Source: Paraburkholderia tuberum STM678
GTDB lineage: Bacteria > Pseudomonadota > Gammaproteobacteria > Burkholderiales > Burkholderiaceae
DNA: 64,000 nucleotides
NCBI RefSeq assembly: GCF_902833905.1
Contig: NZ_CADFGP010000005.1
Span: 177,296-241,295, forward strand
Direction of reading: 5' to 3'
Below are positions 1 to 12,175 of this stretch, piece by piece; the first letter of the stretch is position 1; each line of letters opens with the position of its first letter. Made by a program: the position numbers and the translations under genes. Under the pieces are notes generated by a model. The model had not been told where the DNA came from and ran no database searches. It worked only from the letters and a program-made list of their open reading frames with translations.

Positions 1-79
1 CCAGCATGATGCCGATCACCGTTTCGATCTGCCTCGCCTAAGCGGTACGGCTTTCGTTCTCACCGAGCTTGCTGGTCAT
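1..79 (-). pseudogene. atpG: Start of N-ATPase gamma subunit gene, interrupted by an early amber codon; cut by window edge
   Basis: The reading frame begins with ATG at 79-77, overlapping the last codons of atpA, exactly where atpG is expected in N-ATPase operons. It reads [13 protein letters not shown], then TAG at 40-38, then continues in the same frame as ARQIETVIGIML to the window edge. The part after the stop resembles the conserved N-terminal helix of gamma subunits (a QIETV-type motif), so the stop appears to interrupt a real gene. The gamma subunit is the central stalk that couples the F1 head to the c-ring, so loss would disable the complex. A sequencing error or an alternative downstream start cannot be excluded. 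Only 26 codons are visible. Confidence 0.55.
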
Positions 80-1628
80 CGGGGTTCCCTGCCGCTTGCG
101 TCGCGCCCGCGCGTTCGTGCGTCGCCCGTTCGACGAGCGCGCGAATGCGCCCGCTCAGACTGTCGCGCAGCGTGTCGTCGAGCGCGTTGCGCAGCCAAGC
201 CGCGGGGGCCGCGTCAGTGTGCGCGTCGTCCACCGAGCCGAGCTTGTCGCGCACCCACGTCGTCACCTCCGGCGCGACGCCGTCGAACACGCCAGCGGCG
301 AGCGCCGCGAGCAGCGCGATCTGATCGGCGACGCGCAACGCGTTGAAACGCGGCTGCGTGAGCAGCGCGCGAATCCGCTTGCCCCGCTCGATCTGCGCGT
401 TGACGCGCGCGTCCGCGAGACCGCCGAAGCGGCTGAACATCTCCAGTTCGAGAAACTGCGCGTAGTCGAGCCGCAAGCGGCCCGCGACGTCGCGCAGCGC
501 CGCATGCTGCGCCTTGCCGCCGACCCGGCTCACGCTCAGGCCGACATCCACGGCGGGCCGCTGGTTCGCGGCGAACAGCGCGGCGTCGAGCACGATCTGT
601 CCGTCCGTGATCGAGATCAGGTTGGTCGGAATGTAGGCCGACAGATTGCCGGCGTCGGTCTCGGCGATCGGCAGCGCAGTCAGCGAACCGCCGCCGAGCG
701 CGGGCGACAGTTTCGCCGCGCGTTCCAACAGTCTCGCGTGCAGATAGAAAATATCACCGGGATACGCCTCGCGTCCGGGCGGCTCGCGCGTGAGCAGCGC
801 GAGTTCGCGATGCGTCGCCGCGTGCTTGGTCAGGTCGTCGATCACGATCAACGCGTGCTGGCCGCGATCGCGAAAGAACTCGGCGATCGACACACCCGCG
901 AACGGCGCGATCCATTGCAGTCCGGGCGGCGCGGCCGCCGAGGCGACAACGAAGATGCAGCGCTCGAACGCGCCATGCTCGCGCACGGCGTCGATCACCC
1001 GCTGTACCGCCGTCGCGCGCTGCCCGACGGCGACATACACGCAGATCACGTCGCTGTGCTTCTGATTGACGATCGCCTCGACGGCGAGCGAGGTCTTGCC
1101 CGTCGCGCGATCGCCGATGATCAGTTCGCGCTGCCCTCGCCCGATCGCGAACAGCGCATCGACGACGAGCACGCCCGTCTGCAGCGGCTCGCTGACGAAG
1201 TCCCGCTCGATGATCGCGGGCGCCGCGCGCTCGACAGGCAAACGCGTGGTGGTCCCCACCGCCTCGCCGTCATCGAGCGGCCGGCCGAGCGGATCGACGA
1301 CGCGGCCGAGCAGCGCGTCGCCGACCGGCACGTCGAGCACGCTGCCGGTCCCCACGACGCGCATGCCGGCCCGCACCGCGTCGCCGCTATCGAGCAGCAC
1401 GACGCTCGCGCTCGCCACGTCGAGCGAATGAATGAAGCCGCGCACGCCGCATTCGAGTTCGACGACCTCGTCGAGCGCGGCGTCGGGCAGACCCGACACG
1501 AACGCGATGCCATCGGCGATCTGTTCGACGCGGCCGATGCTCGCCGCCCGCGGTTCGAGCGCGACGCGCGCGAGCGCGGCGCGTTTGCGCGCGAGCCACG
1601 CGTCGGCGGTGTCAGCGCGCGTGGCCAT
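60..1628 (-). CDS. atpA: N-type ATPase alpha subunit
   Basis: A 522-residue alpha subunit of the F1-like head. It carries the nucleotide-binding P-loop GDRATGKT, near residue 165, and family-typical blocks such as [20 protein letters not shown] and [21 protein letters not shown]. The ATG at 1628 ([12 protein letters not shown]) was chosen because it overlaps the end of atpF by 17 bp, as is usual in this operon. A longer in-frame extension runs into atpF. The stop at 60-62 overlaps the start of atpG. The gene order D-C-Q-R-B-E-F-A-G and the divergent sequence mark this as the laterally transferred N-ATPase, not the housekeeping F-ATPase. Confidence 0.95.
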   Translation of the reverse strand: MATRADTADAWLARKRAALARVALEPRAASIGRVEQIADGIAFVSGLPDAALDEVVELECGVRGFIHSLDVASASVVLLDSGDAVRAGMRVVGTGSVLDVPVGDALLGRVVDPLGRPLDDGEAVGTTTRLPVERAAPAIIERDFVSEPLQTGVLVVDALFAIGRGQRELIIGDRATGKTSLAVEAIVNQKHSDVICVYVAVGQRATAVQRVIDAVREHGAFERCIFVVASAAAPPGLQWIAPFAGVSIAEFFRDRGQHALIVIDDLTKHAATHRELALLTREPPGREAYPGDIFYLHARLLERAAKLSPALGGGSLTALPIAETDAGNLSAYIPTNLISITDGQIVLDAALFAANQRPAVDVGLSVSRVGGKAQHAALRDVAGRLRLDYAQFLELEMFSRFGGLADARVNAQIERGKRIRALLTQPRFNALRVADQIALLAALAAGVFDGVAPEVTTWVRDKLGSVDDAHTDAAPAAWLRNALDDTLRDSLSGRIRALVERATHERAGATQAAGNPDDQQAR

Positions 1629-2370
1629 CGTCGCGAAGCAGTTCACCGTGAATCTGGTCGAGCTGATCGCGCCAGCTATTGCGCACCACGGCGTGCGCGC
1701 CCGACAGTTCGAGCCCCGCAAGCAGCGTGCGGTCGATGTCGGTATCGAATTCGAGGCGCTGTGCGAAGGCGGCCGCGAGCGCCGTTTCGCACGCGGCGCG
1801 CTCGTCCGGCGTCAACGCGCGCGGCGCGCTAACATGCAGCGGCACATCCCCGGCAAGCGCGGCGCGCGCGCCGGGCGACAGCCGGCGCACGCCGTCCGCG
1901 AGTCCGTCGATGAACCCGGCAACGCGCAGGTCCTCGGGCGAGCGGTCGAGCAACCGGTCGAGCAGCTTGCCCGCGATGTCGACGGCGAGCTGCGCGGCCG
2001 CCGCCGACGCGGCTTCGGCCTCGCCCGCGCGCTCGCGCTGCCGGTCCGCAGCCGCCTGGGCGCGCAGCCGCTCGGCCTCGTTGTGCGCGGCGTCGAGCAG
2101 CGCCGCGTGCTGTGTGCGCGCGTCGGCCTCGATCGTCGCGAACGCCTGCGCGCGCTGCGCGGCGAGTTGCTCTCGTTCGGCCCGCAGCGCCTCGCGTTCG
2201 GCCTGCGCCGCGAGCTTCGCGGCGTTCGCGTCACCCGTCAGCGCATTCGCGCTCGCCTGTCGCTCCGCGATGATCTTCGCGACCGGACGGAACAGAAAGC
2301 GCGCGAGCAGCCAGACCAGAATCAGCGCGTTGAGCGTCTGCAGCGCGAGCGTCGACCAGTCGATTTTCAT
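1612..2370 (-). CDS. atpF: N-type ATPase b subunit (peripheral stalk)
   Basis: A 252-residue b subunit, longer than the roughly 156 residues of E. coli AtpF, as usual for N-ATPases. One membrane helix lies near residues 8-28 ([16 protein letters not shown]). It is followed by a long alanine/arginine/glutamate-rich coiled coil (about 30-150) and a C-terminal globular part that may take over delta-like function, since the N-ATPase operon has no atpH. ATG 2370 ([11 protein letters not shown]) was chosen over a longer frame that runs into atpE. The stop overlaps the start of atpA. Acts in the inner-membrane stator. Confidence 0.92.
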   Translation of the reverse strand: MKIDWSTLALQTLNALILVWLLARFLFRPVAKIIAERQASANALTGDANAAKLAAQAEREALRAEREQLAAQRAQAFATIEADARTQHAALLDAAHNEAERLRAQAAADRQRERAGEAEAASAAAAQLAVDIAGKLLDRLLDRSPEDLRVAGFIDGLADGVRRLSPGARAALAGDVPLHVSAPRALTPDERAACETALAAAFAQRLEFDTDIDRTLLAGLELSGAHAVVRNSWRDQLDQIHGELLRDDGHAR

Positions 2371-2378
2371 CGCATGCC

Positions 2379-2624
2379 CTACTTGACGAACGGATTGGCA
2401 AACAGCAACAGCAGCGCGACCACGAGGCAATAGATCGCCATCGTCTCGATCATCGCGAGCCCGACGAACAGCGTGCGCGACAGCGTGCCCGCCGCATCGG
2501 GCTGCCGCGCGATCGCGTCCATCGCGGCGGCGACCGCGCGGCCCTCGGCGAGCGCGGGCCCGATCGCGCCGAACGCCACGGCGAGCGCGGCGGCGGCGAT
2601 ACTGACGATTTCGATGAGGTTCAT
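2379..2624 (-). CDS. atpE: N-type ATPase c subunit (rotor ring)
   Basis: An 81-residue two-helix hairpin. Helix 1 contains PALAEGRAV with Glu27. The loop is ARQPDA. Helix 2 contains AMIETMAIY with the ion-carrying Glu60, then Thr61 and Tyr65. Glu27 at the usual Gln position, plus Glu60-Thr61 and Tyr65, matches the ligand pattern described for N-ATPase c subunits and once read as a Na+ site. For the Burkholderia pseudomallei N-ATPase, published work reported a c17 ring that is H+-specific, so the ion here should not be assumed from sequence. The start overlaps the atpB stop (ATGA). The tail [11 protein letters not shown] is typical of c subunits. Confidence 0.95.
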   Translation of the reverse strand: MNLIEIVSIAAAALAVAFGAIGPALAEGRAVAAAMDAIARQPDAAGTLSRTLFVGLAMIETMAIYCLVVALLLLFANPFVK

Positions 2625-3319
2625 GCCGGTCCTTTCTGATTGTCGTGAACGGCGGCGCGCGACTCGCCGACGGCGGCGCCGATGAATACCATCGCGAGCA
2701 CCGCGAAAATGTAGGCCTGCACCGCGCCGGTCAGCAGATCGAGCGCCATCAACGGAATCGGCACGAGCAGCCCGGCCAGCGACAGCACGATGCCTACCAC
2801 GAAGACGCCGCTCATCACGTTGCCGAACAGGCGCACCACCAGCGAAAACGTGCGCGTGATCTGCTCGACGACGTTCAGCGGAATCATCACCCAGGCCGGT
2901 TCGGCGAACGTCGCGAGATAGCCGCGCCAGCCGCGCGAGCGCACGCCGCACACGAGCGTCGCGGCGAGCACGACGAGCGCGAGCGCGGCATCCGTTTCCA
3001 GGTGCGCGGTGGGCGGCTCGACGCCCGGAATCAGCGACGACCAGTTCGCGATCAGCACGAACAGGAACAACGTGCCGATCAGCGCGCGATACGGCGCGGG
3101 CTCGGTCTGCATCGTGTCGCGGATTTGCGCGTCGAGCGTGCCGACCAGCAGTTCGAGCGCGGTCTGCGTGCGCGACGGCAGGATGGACAGCTTGCGCGTG
3201 AGCCACAGCGAGACGACCGTCATGACCGCCATGATCACCCACGTGACGACCACGGGCGTGGTGATCACGAGCGGACCGAGGCGTACGAGCGGCTCGGTGA
3301 CGAGCGGCGAATGAATCAC
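2621..3319 (-). CDS. atpB: N-type ATPase a subunit (ion channel)
   Basis: About 232 residues with five or six hydrophobic segments. The diagnostic motif is [14 protein letters not shown], whose Arg is the essential stator arginine facing the c-ring glutamate. The start chosen is GTG at 3319-3317, giving [12 protein letters not shown], because it overlaps the atpR stop as GTGA. The frame is open further upstream, but that would bury it in atpR. The 3' end overlaps atpE as ATGA. Forms the two ion half-channels in the inner membrane. Confidence 0.93.
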   Translation of the reverse strand: MIHSPLVTEPLVRLGPLVITTPVVVTWVIMAVMTVVSLWLTRKLSILPSRTQTALELLVGTLDAQIRDTMQTEPAPYRALIGTLFLFVLIANWSSLIPGVEPPTAHLETDAALALVVLAATLVCGVRSRGWRGYLATFAEPAWVMIPLNVVEQITRTFSLVVRLFGNVMSGVFVVGIVLSLAGLLVPIPLMALDLLTGAVQAYIFAVLAMVFIGAAVGESRAAVHDNQKGPA

Positions 3320-3609
3320 GACGTCGCTCGCCGCATGCCGAGCGCCACACCGCGCGCCCACAGGAAACCGCCGATGCCGCCGAGCAACGCGAACGCGCCC
3401 GCTTTCGCCAGCAGGACGAATAAAGCGGCCGTCAGCGCGAGCCGCGCCAGTTGCAGCGCGAAGGCGCGCAGCACGCGCCCTCGTGCGAAGTACGCGACGT
3501 TCCAGCGCAGCGTCGCGAAGTGCAGCGCACCGCTCAGCAAGCCGACCGCCATTCCCGTGGCGGCAAGCGCGAACGTGTCGGTGAAATGAAACGTGGTGGC
3601 GTCAATCAC
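3316..3609 (-). CDS. atpR: N-ATPase accessory membrane protein AtpR
   Basis: 97 residues with three hydrophobic segments, at about 10-30, 48-68 and 70-90. A small membrane protein in this place, between atpQ and atpB, is the hallmark of N-ATPase operons. AtpR has been proposed, from family analysis only, to help assemble or stabilise the c-ring. Its start overlaps the end of atpQ and its stop overlaps the GTG start of atpB, implying translational coupling. Assignment rests on position, length and topology. Confidence 0.88.
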   Translation of the reverse strand: MIDATTFHFTDTFALAATGMAVGLLSGALHFATLRWNVAYFARGRVLRAFALQLARLALTAALFVLLAKAGAFALLGGIGGFLWARGVALGMRRATS

Positions 3610-3955
3610 GATCTCTCCTTTGCTGTCGATGCATCCAGCGCCATGCGGACCATAGGCCGATGCCCGCGCCGATCATCAGAAGCGGCGCCGCAAAAAACAC
3701 CCGCGTACCGGCGATGCGGTCGAGCCAGCGCCCGAGCGCGAGGCAAAGCAGGATCGGCAGCACGATCGTCCAGCCGAGAATGCCGATCTGGCCGAGTCGC
3801 GCGCCCAGCGACGGCTCCGGATTCGCGCGCCCGGTCCGCTCGCGGCTCGCCGCGCGCTGCGCGGCTTGCGCGACGCGATCGGCGGGTTCGCCTGGTTCGT
3901 CGCGTTTGCCATCCGCTTTCCCGTTTGCCTTGCCGGCAGCAGGCCGCATCGTCAT
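3602..3955 (-). CDS. atpQ: N-ATPase accessory protein AtpQ (AtpI-like)
   Basis: 117 residues. A charged, Lys/Arg/Ala-rich N-terminus (1-45) precedes two membrane helices (about 52-72 and 82-100) separated by a short GRWLDRIAGT loop, like AtpI-type proteins. The ATG at 3955 overlaps the atpC stop as ATGA. A second ATG two codons later (3949) is possible. The upstream open frame lies inside atpC and was discarded. Together with AtpR it distinguishes this operon from a standard F-ATPase operon. Confidence 0.88.
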   Translation of the reverse strand: MTMRPAAGKANGKADGKRDEPGEPADRVAQAAQRAASRERTGRANPEPSLGARLGQIGILGWTIVLPILLCLALGRWLDRIAGTRVFFAAPLLMIGAGIGLWSAWRWMHRQQRRDRD

Positions 3956-4383
3956 CCCGGTTCTCCACGTGTGGCTTGCGGGCGCAGATAGCGCAGCATC
4001 TGGCGCACGGCCTGCGCGTGCAGACGCGTCTGCTCCACGCGCGCGCGCCGCATCGCGTCGAGCTGCGCGGCACGCGCGCGGCGCACGTCCGCTTCGAGCG
4101 CTTCGAGCGAGTCGCCCTGCACCGCTTCGCGGCACGCAAGCGAGACGGCCGTGCCGTGCGACACGATCAGCACGCCACCATCGACGGCACAGTAATGCTC
4201 GCCGCCATCCGCCGTGCGCCAGCGCACCACCGATGCGCTCAACAGCGTGACCATGTCCGCATGCCCCACGCGCACGCCAAAAGCTCCGCTTTCATCCTCG
4301 GCGCGCAACGACACGACCGGCAAGCCGTCGACCATGACGCGCGCCGGTGTCGCGATCGTCAGAGACAGGCCATGCCGGGGCAT
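3952..4383 (-). CDS. atpC: N-type ATPase epsilon subunit
   Basis: 143 residues. The N-terminal beta-sandwich domain shows SLTIATPARVMVDGLPVVSLRA and the signature ESGAFGVRVGHADMVTLL. The C-terminal helical part (about 95-140) is rich in Ala, Arg and Gln. It sits 13 bp after atpD and overlaps atpQ by four bases. In F-type enzymes epsilon tunes ATP hydrolysis. Placement right after beta, before the membrane subunits, is the N-ATPase order. Confidence 0.92.
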   Translation of the reverse strand: MPRHGLSLTIATPARVMVDGLPVVSLRAEDESGAFGVRVGHADMVTLLSASVVRWRTADGGEHYCAVDGGVLIVSHGTAVSLACREAVQGDSLEALEADVRRARAAQLDAMRRARVEQTRLHAQAVRQMLRYLRPQATRGEPG

Positions 4384-4396
4384 CGCACACTCCTCG

Positions 4397-5890
<1,494 letters not shown>

Positions 5891-5944
5891 TCAGTTGCAA
5901 ACCCCTTCACGCTGACGAAACGTCCAGCATCAAATCGGGACCGT

Positions 5945-6985
5945 CTATGACGCTTCGATCAACACCTTCAGCGCGCGCGTGCTCGACGCGCGGGAGAACG
6001 TTTCGTAAGCCGAAAGAATATCGTCGAGCCGGAAGCGATGCGTGATCAGACGCGTGGGATCGATCCGCCCCGCCTTGACTGTCTTCATCAGCATCGGTGT
6101 ACTGACGGTATCGACGAGACGCGTCGTGATCGCGATGTTGCGATCCCACAGTTTTTCCAGATGCAGATCACACTTGACGCCGTGCACGCCGATGTTCGCG
6201 ATCGTTCCACCCGGTGCGACCAGCTGCTGGCAAAGCTCGAACGTCGGCGCAATGCCGACCGCCTCGATCACGCAGTCGGCGCCTACCGATTCGGTCAGCT
6301 TCAGCACTTGCGCGACCGCATCGGCACGCGCGTTGTCGATGCAAGCGGTCGCGCCAAAGCGGTGCGCGACCTCGAGCCGGTTCGCGTCGGGATCGATCAT
6401 GATGATCTGCGCCGGCGAGTAGAACTGCGCGGTCAACAGCGCAGCGAGACCGATCGGCCCGGCGCCGACGATCGCCACGGTGCAGCCCGGCTGAACCTTG
6501 CCGTTGAGCACGCCGCACTCGAAGCCGGTCGGCAGAATGTCGGACAGCATCACGAGCGCCTCTTCGTCGAGGCCAGCCGGAATGCGGTACAGACTGCTCT
6601 GCGCATGCGGAATGCGCACATATTCGGCCTGCGTGCCGTCGATCCGGTTACCGAGAATCCAGCCGCCCGTCGTGCAATGCGAATACATGCCGCGCCGGCA
6701 GTAGTCGCAGCGGCCGCACGAGGTGATGCACGAGATCAGCACGTGATCGCCGGCCGCGAGCCCGCTCACCGCCTCGCCGACCTGATGCACGACACCGACG
6801 CCTTCGTGGCCGAGAATGCGGCCCGGCTCGCAGGTCGGCACGTCGCCTTTGAGAATGTGCAGATCGGTGCCGCAGATCGTCGTGCGGGCGACTTTGACGA
6901 TTGCATCGGTGGGCGCCGTGAGTTCGGGTATCGGCCGTTCGTCGAGCGACTTTTCGCCGGGACCGTGATAAACGAGTGCTTTCAT
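5945..6985 (-). CDS. Zinc-dependent alcohol dehydrogenase (MDR family)
   Basis: 346 residues of the medium-chain dehydrogenase family. Catalytic zinc motifs CGTDLHI (Cys38) and GHEGVGVV (about 60-67) are present. The structural zinc cluster CGRCDYCRRGMYSHC has four cysteines near 95-109. The NAD(P) Rossmann motif is VAIVGAGPIGL near 170. It most resembles secondary-alcohol or isopropanol-type enzymes; the substrate is not readable from sequence. A good AGGAG site precedes the ATG. It lies directly upstream of the N-ATPase operon in the same direction. Confidence 0.9.
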   Translation of the reverse strand: MKALVYHGPGEKSLDERPIPELTAPTDAIVKVARTTICGTDLHILKGDVPTCEPGRILGHEGVGVVHQVGEAVSGLAAGDHVLISCITSCGRCDYCRRGMYSHCTTGGWILGNRIDGTQAEYVRIPHAQSSLYRIPAGLDEEALVMLSDILPTGFECGVLNGKVQPGCTVAIVGAGPIGLAALLTAQFYSPAQIIMIDPDANRLEVAHRFGATACIDNARADAVAQVLKLTESVGADCVIEAVGIAPTFELCQQLVAPGGTIANIGVHGVKCDLHLEKLWDRNIAITTRLVDTVSTPMLMKTVKAGRIDPTRLITHRFRLDDILSAYETFSRASSTRALKVLIEAS

Positions 6986-7151
6986 GACGGACTTCTCCTA
7001 TGGCCGGAATGAAACACGATGCGTGGCGGCAAACGTGTTCGCGCCTGAACCTGGTCGTGTCATGCGTCGGCTAGCGCCGGCGGGAACGTAATGCGTCACG
7101 CGCTTGCATCATGAGCCCCAGCGTGGCGGGCGGCTTGATCTGGGTCAAGCA

Positions 7152-7405
7152 CTACGAAAACAACGCCGACGCGTCGATGTCGGCCATTTTCTCGAGTTCT
7201 TGCAGATAGAGGCCGGGAAAGGGGCCCGCGCCTGCCTGCACATCGGCCGCGAAGAAGCTGCCCGCGCGAGCACCTCGGTCACGTCGCCGAAGTCGGGGAT
7301 GATGGCCGCGTGCGAACTGGGCGCGCGGCGGAACCAGAGTGGCGTCGGATTGCTCGACCTGATCGGCTCGGATGATCGCCCAAAAAAATCGAAGACATCG
7401 CTATA
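7152..7405 (-). pseudogene. Degraded remnant of an unidentified gene
   Basis: The 420-bp gap between the dehydrogenase and the XRE gene holds coding-like text broken across frames. On the minus strand one frame ending at TAG 7154-7152 reads GSFFAADVQAGAGPFPGLYL and QELEKMADIDASALFS, with non-arginine-rich, protein-like composition. Just upstream a different frame reads AAIIPDFGDVTEVLARA. The switch between them implies at least one frameshift. I do not recognise the family, so this is recorded only as probable debris. Confidence 0.3.
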
Positions 7406-8281
7406 TCACGGCATACGGTTTGCCGATATTGGAGGTTGCGGGGACGCATGCGCCGCGAGCAGCTGCTGATGACGTGCTTCGGTGGCGTCGTCGGCGGGGA
7501 ACATGCATTCGATGCGCAACTCCTGCGCGGCCACGTTTTGCGGTGTGCCCACGGTCGTGACCATCGAGAAATAGCGCAGCACCACGCCCTCGCTGATGAA
7601 GCCGAGCGGAACCATCGGCAGCGTCGCGGGTGTCATGGACGAGCCATGATGCGTCTTCCAGTCGCGCGGCACGTCGGGATACGCAAGCAGTTCATCGAGT
7701 AGACGCTTCGTGTTGGCGCCGATTACATGACCGACCGACTCGCGATACACGCGTTGCAGCAGACTTCGCGCGACCTCCTGCCAATCGGCGACGAACGGAC
7801 GCATGCCATGTGGATCGAAGATCAGATGCAGCATGTTGCGCGGGCCTTCGCGCGCGGTCATGTCGATGAAGCAGTTGAAGAAGCGCGGGGCCGCGTCGTT
7901 GGTCATCAGCACGTCCCAGTCGCGGTCCATCACGAGCGCCGGAAACGGCTCATGCTGACGCACGACCCGTTCGAGCGCGCGCACCACGCCGTGCATTTCC
8001 TGCGCATTCCACGGTGCTTCCGAATAAATCGGTGCATAACCCGCGGCAAGCAGCAGCGCGTTGCGCTCGCGCAGCGGCACGTCGAGGGTCTGCGCGAGCG
8101 TCAGCAGCGTGTCGCGGCCCGGCACGCTGCGCCCGCTTTCGATGAAGCTGATCTGCCGCTGCGAGATGCCGGCCTCGAGCGACAGATCGAGCTGACTCAC
8201 GCCACGCACGTCACGCCAATAGCGCAACAGACCGCCGAGATCGCCCGGCTGCACTTTCGGATCGTGACTCGTGACGTTCAT
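7406..8281 (-). CDS. XRE-type HTH regulator with MmyB-like ligand domain
   Basis: 291 residues. The N-terminal helix-turn-helix (about 14-70) shows LGGLLRYWRDVRGVSQLDL and QRQISFIESGRSVPGRD. The rest (about 95-270) matches the MmyB-like ligand-binding domain family, with blocks such as PFPALVMDRDWDVLMTN and NMLHLIFDPHGMRPFV. Predicted cytoplasmic DNA-binding regulator, often placed beside redox or dehydrogenase genes. A GGAGGG site precedes the ATG. It follows the CMD-like gene by 37 bp on the same strand, so co-transcription is likely. Effector unknown. Confidence 0.88.
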   Translation of the reverse strand: MNVTSHDPKVQPGDLGGLLRYWRDVRGVSQLDLSLEAGISQRQISFIESGRSVPGRDTLLTLAQTLDVPLRERNALLLAAGYAPIYSEAPWNAQEMHGVVRALERVVRQHEPFPALVMDRDWDVLMTNDAAPRFFNCFIDMTAREGPRNMLHLIFDPHGMRPFVADWQEVARSLLQRVYRESVGHVIGANTKRLLDELLAYPDVPRDWKTHHGSSMTPATLPMVPLGFISEGVVLRYFSMVTTVGTPQNVAAQELRIECMFPADDATEARHQQLLAAHASPQPPISANRMP

Positions 8282-8318
8282 GGTGTTGCCCTCCTGTTGA
8301 TGCCTGAACGGGATCGCT

Positions 8319-8876
8319 TCAGCGCGCGGGCGCGTGCCACGCGAATTCGGCGAACTGCGCTTCGAGCGGCGGCTCGGTCACGCTGCCGGTGTAGTTCGTG
8401 ATCGTCGACGCGGCGACCGCCGCAACCACCTCGAGAATCTGCTCCGCGCTGAAACCTGCCGCGAGGAAGCGTTGCCGGTCCTCATCGTCGAGGCGGCCGC
8501 GTTTTTCGATCAGCATGCGCGCGAGCGTCGACAGCGCCGCGAGCCTCGTGTCGTCGGGCACGCCGCCGTGGCGGATCGCCTCGACATCGGCGCGACGCAG
8601 GCCCGCGTTCAAGCCGAGCGCGGTATGAAACGCAACCGCCCATTCGCTCGCGTTCGTCACGGCGTTGGTGAGCAGCAGCGTCTGGATCTCCGGTTCGGTC
8701 AGACTGCTCGCATGCACGCGCTCGAACAGGCCGATGAAGCCGTTGATCAGCACCGGTGAAGCCGCCATCTTGGCCGCGATGTTCGGAATCAGGCCGAACG
8801 CCTGTTGCAGTTTGCGGAGCACGGGTTTCGATTGCTCGGGAGCGGACTCGATCGTGTGAACGGGATAGCTGGACAT
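8319..8876 (-). CDS. Carboxymuconolactone decarboxylase-like (AhpD-fold) protein
   Basis: 185 residues with the AhpD/CMD fold signature in its helical core (SLTEPEIQTLLLTNAVTNAS, then a WAVAFH segment). The usual Cys-x-x-Cys of the peroxidase-active AhpD group is absent: the family position reads ASEWAVAFH. Redox activity of that type is therefore doubtful. ATG 8876 follows an AAGGAG site; the frame is open further upstream only because it runs into an alcohol dehydrogenase remnant. Probably co-transcribed with the XRE regulator. Function uncertain. Confidence 0.82.
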   Translation of the reverse strand: MSSYPVHTIESAPEQSKPVLRKLQQAFGLIPNIAAKMAASPVLINGFIGLFERVHASSLTEPEIQTLLLTNAVTNASEWAVAFHTALGLNAGLRRADVEAIRHGGVPDDTRLAALSTLARMLIEKRGRLDDEDRQRFLAAGFSAEQILEVVAAVAASTITNYTGSVTEPPLEAQFAEFAWHAPAR

Positions 8877-8961
8877 GGTATCTCCTTGACTTTGCGCCAT
8901 CGGAGCGACGGCGCGGTAGTCGAAGAGTAGAGGCAGCCGCGCGGCTCGCCAATTACATCGG

Positions 8962-9254
8962 ATGTCATCGCCATGCACGATCGGCTCTTCGGAAACGCCG
9001 ACCATCACGAGCTTGCCGTTCAGGCCGAGACCGCCGAGCGTCGCGGCCATCGCCTTGCCGCTCGTCACCGTGGCCAGTATCAGCTTCGCGCCGCCCAGTG
9101 CCTGCAGCTTCTCGGCGAGTTCAACATGGGACGCAACTCGGTGCAAGGCTGGCCCTCCGGCACCTCGGCCGATTCGCAGGACACGCTCGGGTTCAGCGCG
9201 CTCACCGGTGTCAAGCCGATGATCGAAGAGTATCCGCCGGCGCAGAAGCAGTGA
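8962..9254. pseudogene. Alcohol dehydrogenase remnant split by an inversion
   Basis: Two adjoining pieces of one MDR alcohol dehydrogenase lie in opposite orientations. On the minus strand, 9126-8965 reads VELAEKLQALGGAK, then ILATVTSGKAMAATLGGLGL and NGKLVMVGVSEEPI. On the plus strand, 9127-9254 reads GRNSVQGWPSGTSADSQD, then TLGFSALTGVKPMIEEYPP, followed by a stop. In intact family members the second block follows the first within some 10 residues. The break near 9118-9127 therefore looks like an inversion breakpoint, with the N-terminal half of the gene lost. The plus-strand piece sits in a 93-codon open frame beginning at 8973 that is unlikely to be a functional gene. Confidence 0.7.
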
Positions 9255-9260
9255 CGAGGC

Positions 9261-9300
9261 GAAGAAAAAGCGCGCTTGCCGGCATCCCGGCAAGCGCGCT
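9261..9300 (-). terminator. Rho-independent terminator of katG
   Basis: A perfect 14-bp stem, 9269-9282 pairing with 9287-9300, closes a 4-base loop. In the katG direction it is followed by a T-rich tract (CTTTTTCTTC). It lies 72 bp after the katG stop. Confidence 0.85.
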
Positions 9301-9372
9301 CGATGACTTCGCAAATCCACCGTCAAAAACTGCGTCGACGTGGCAAAGAACCACTCGCCAGCACTGGCTGGA

Positions 9373-12175
<2,803 letters not shown>

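Noticed and set aside
69..1832. Long plus-strand open frame opposite atpA
   Set aside because: Arginine/alanine-rich shadow typical of high-GC antisense frames; atpA on the other strand has clear family motifs.
8973..9254. 93-codon plus-strand ORF as a new gene
   Set aside because: Its first half is antisense to a dehydrogenase fragment and its second half is another piece of the same enzyme; better explained as an inverted pseudogene.
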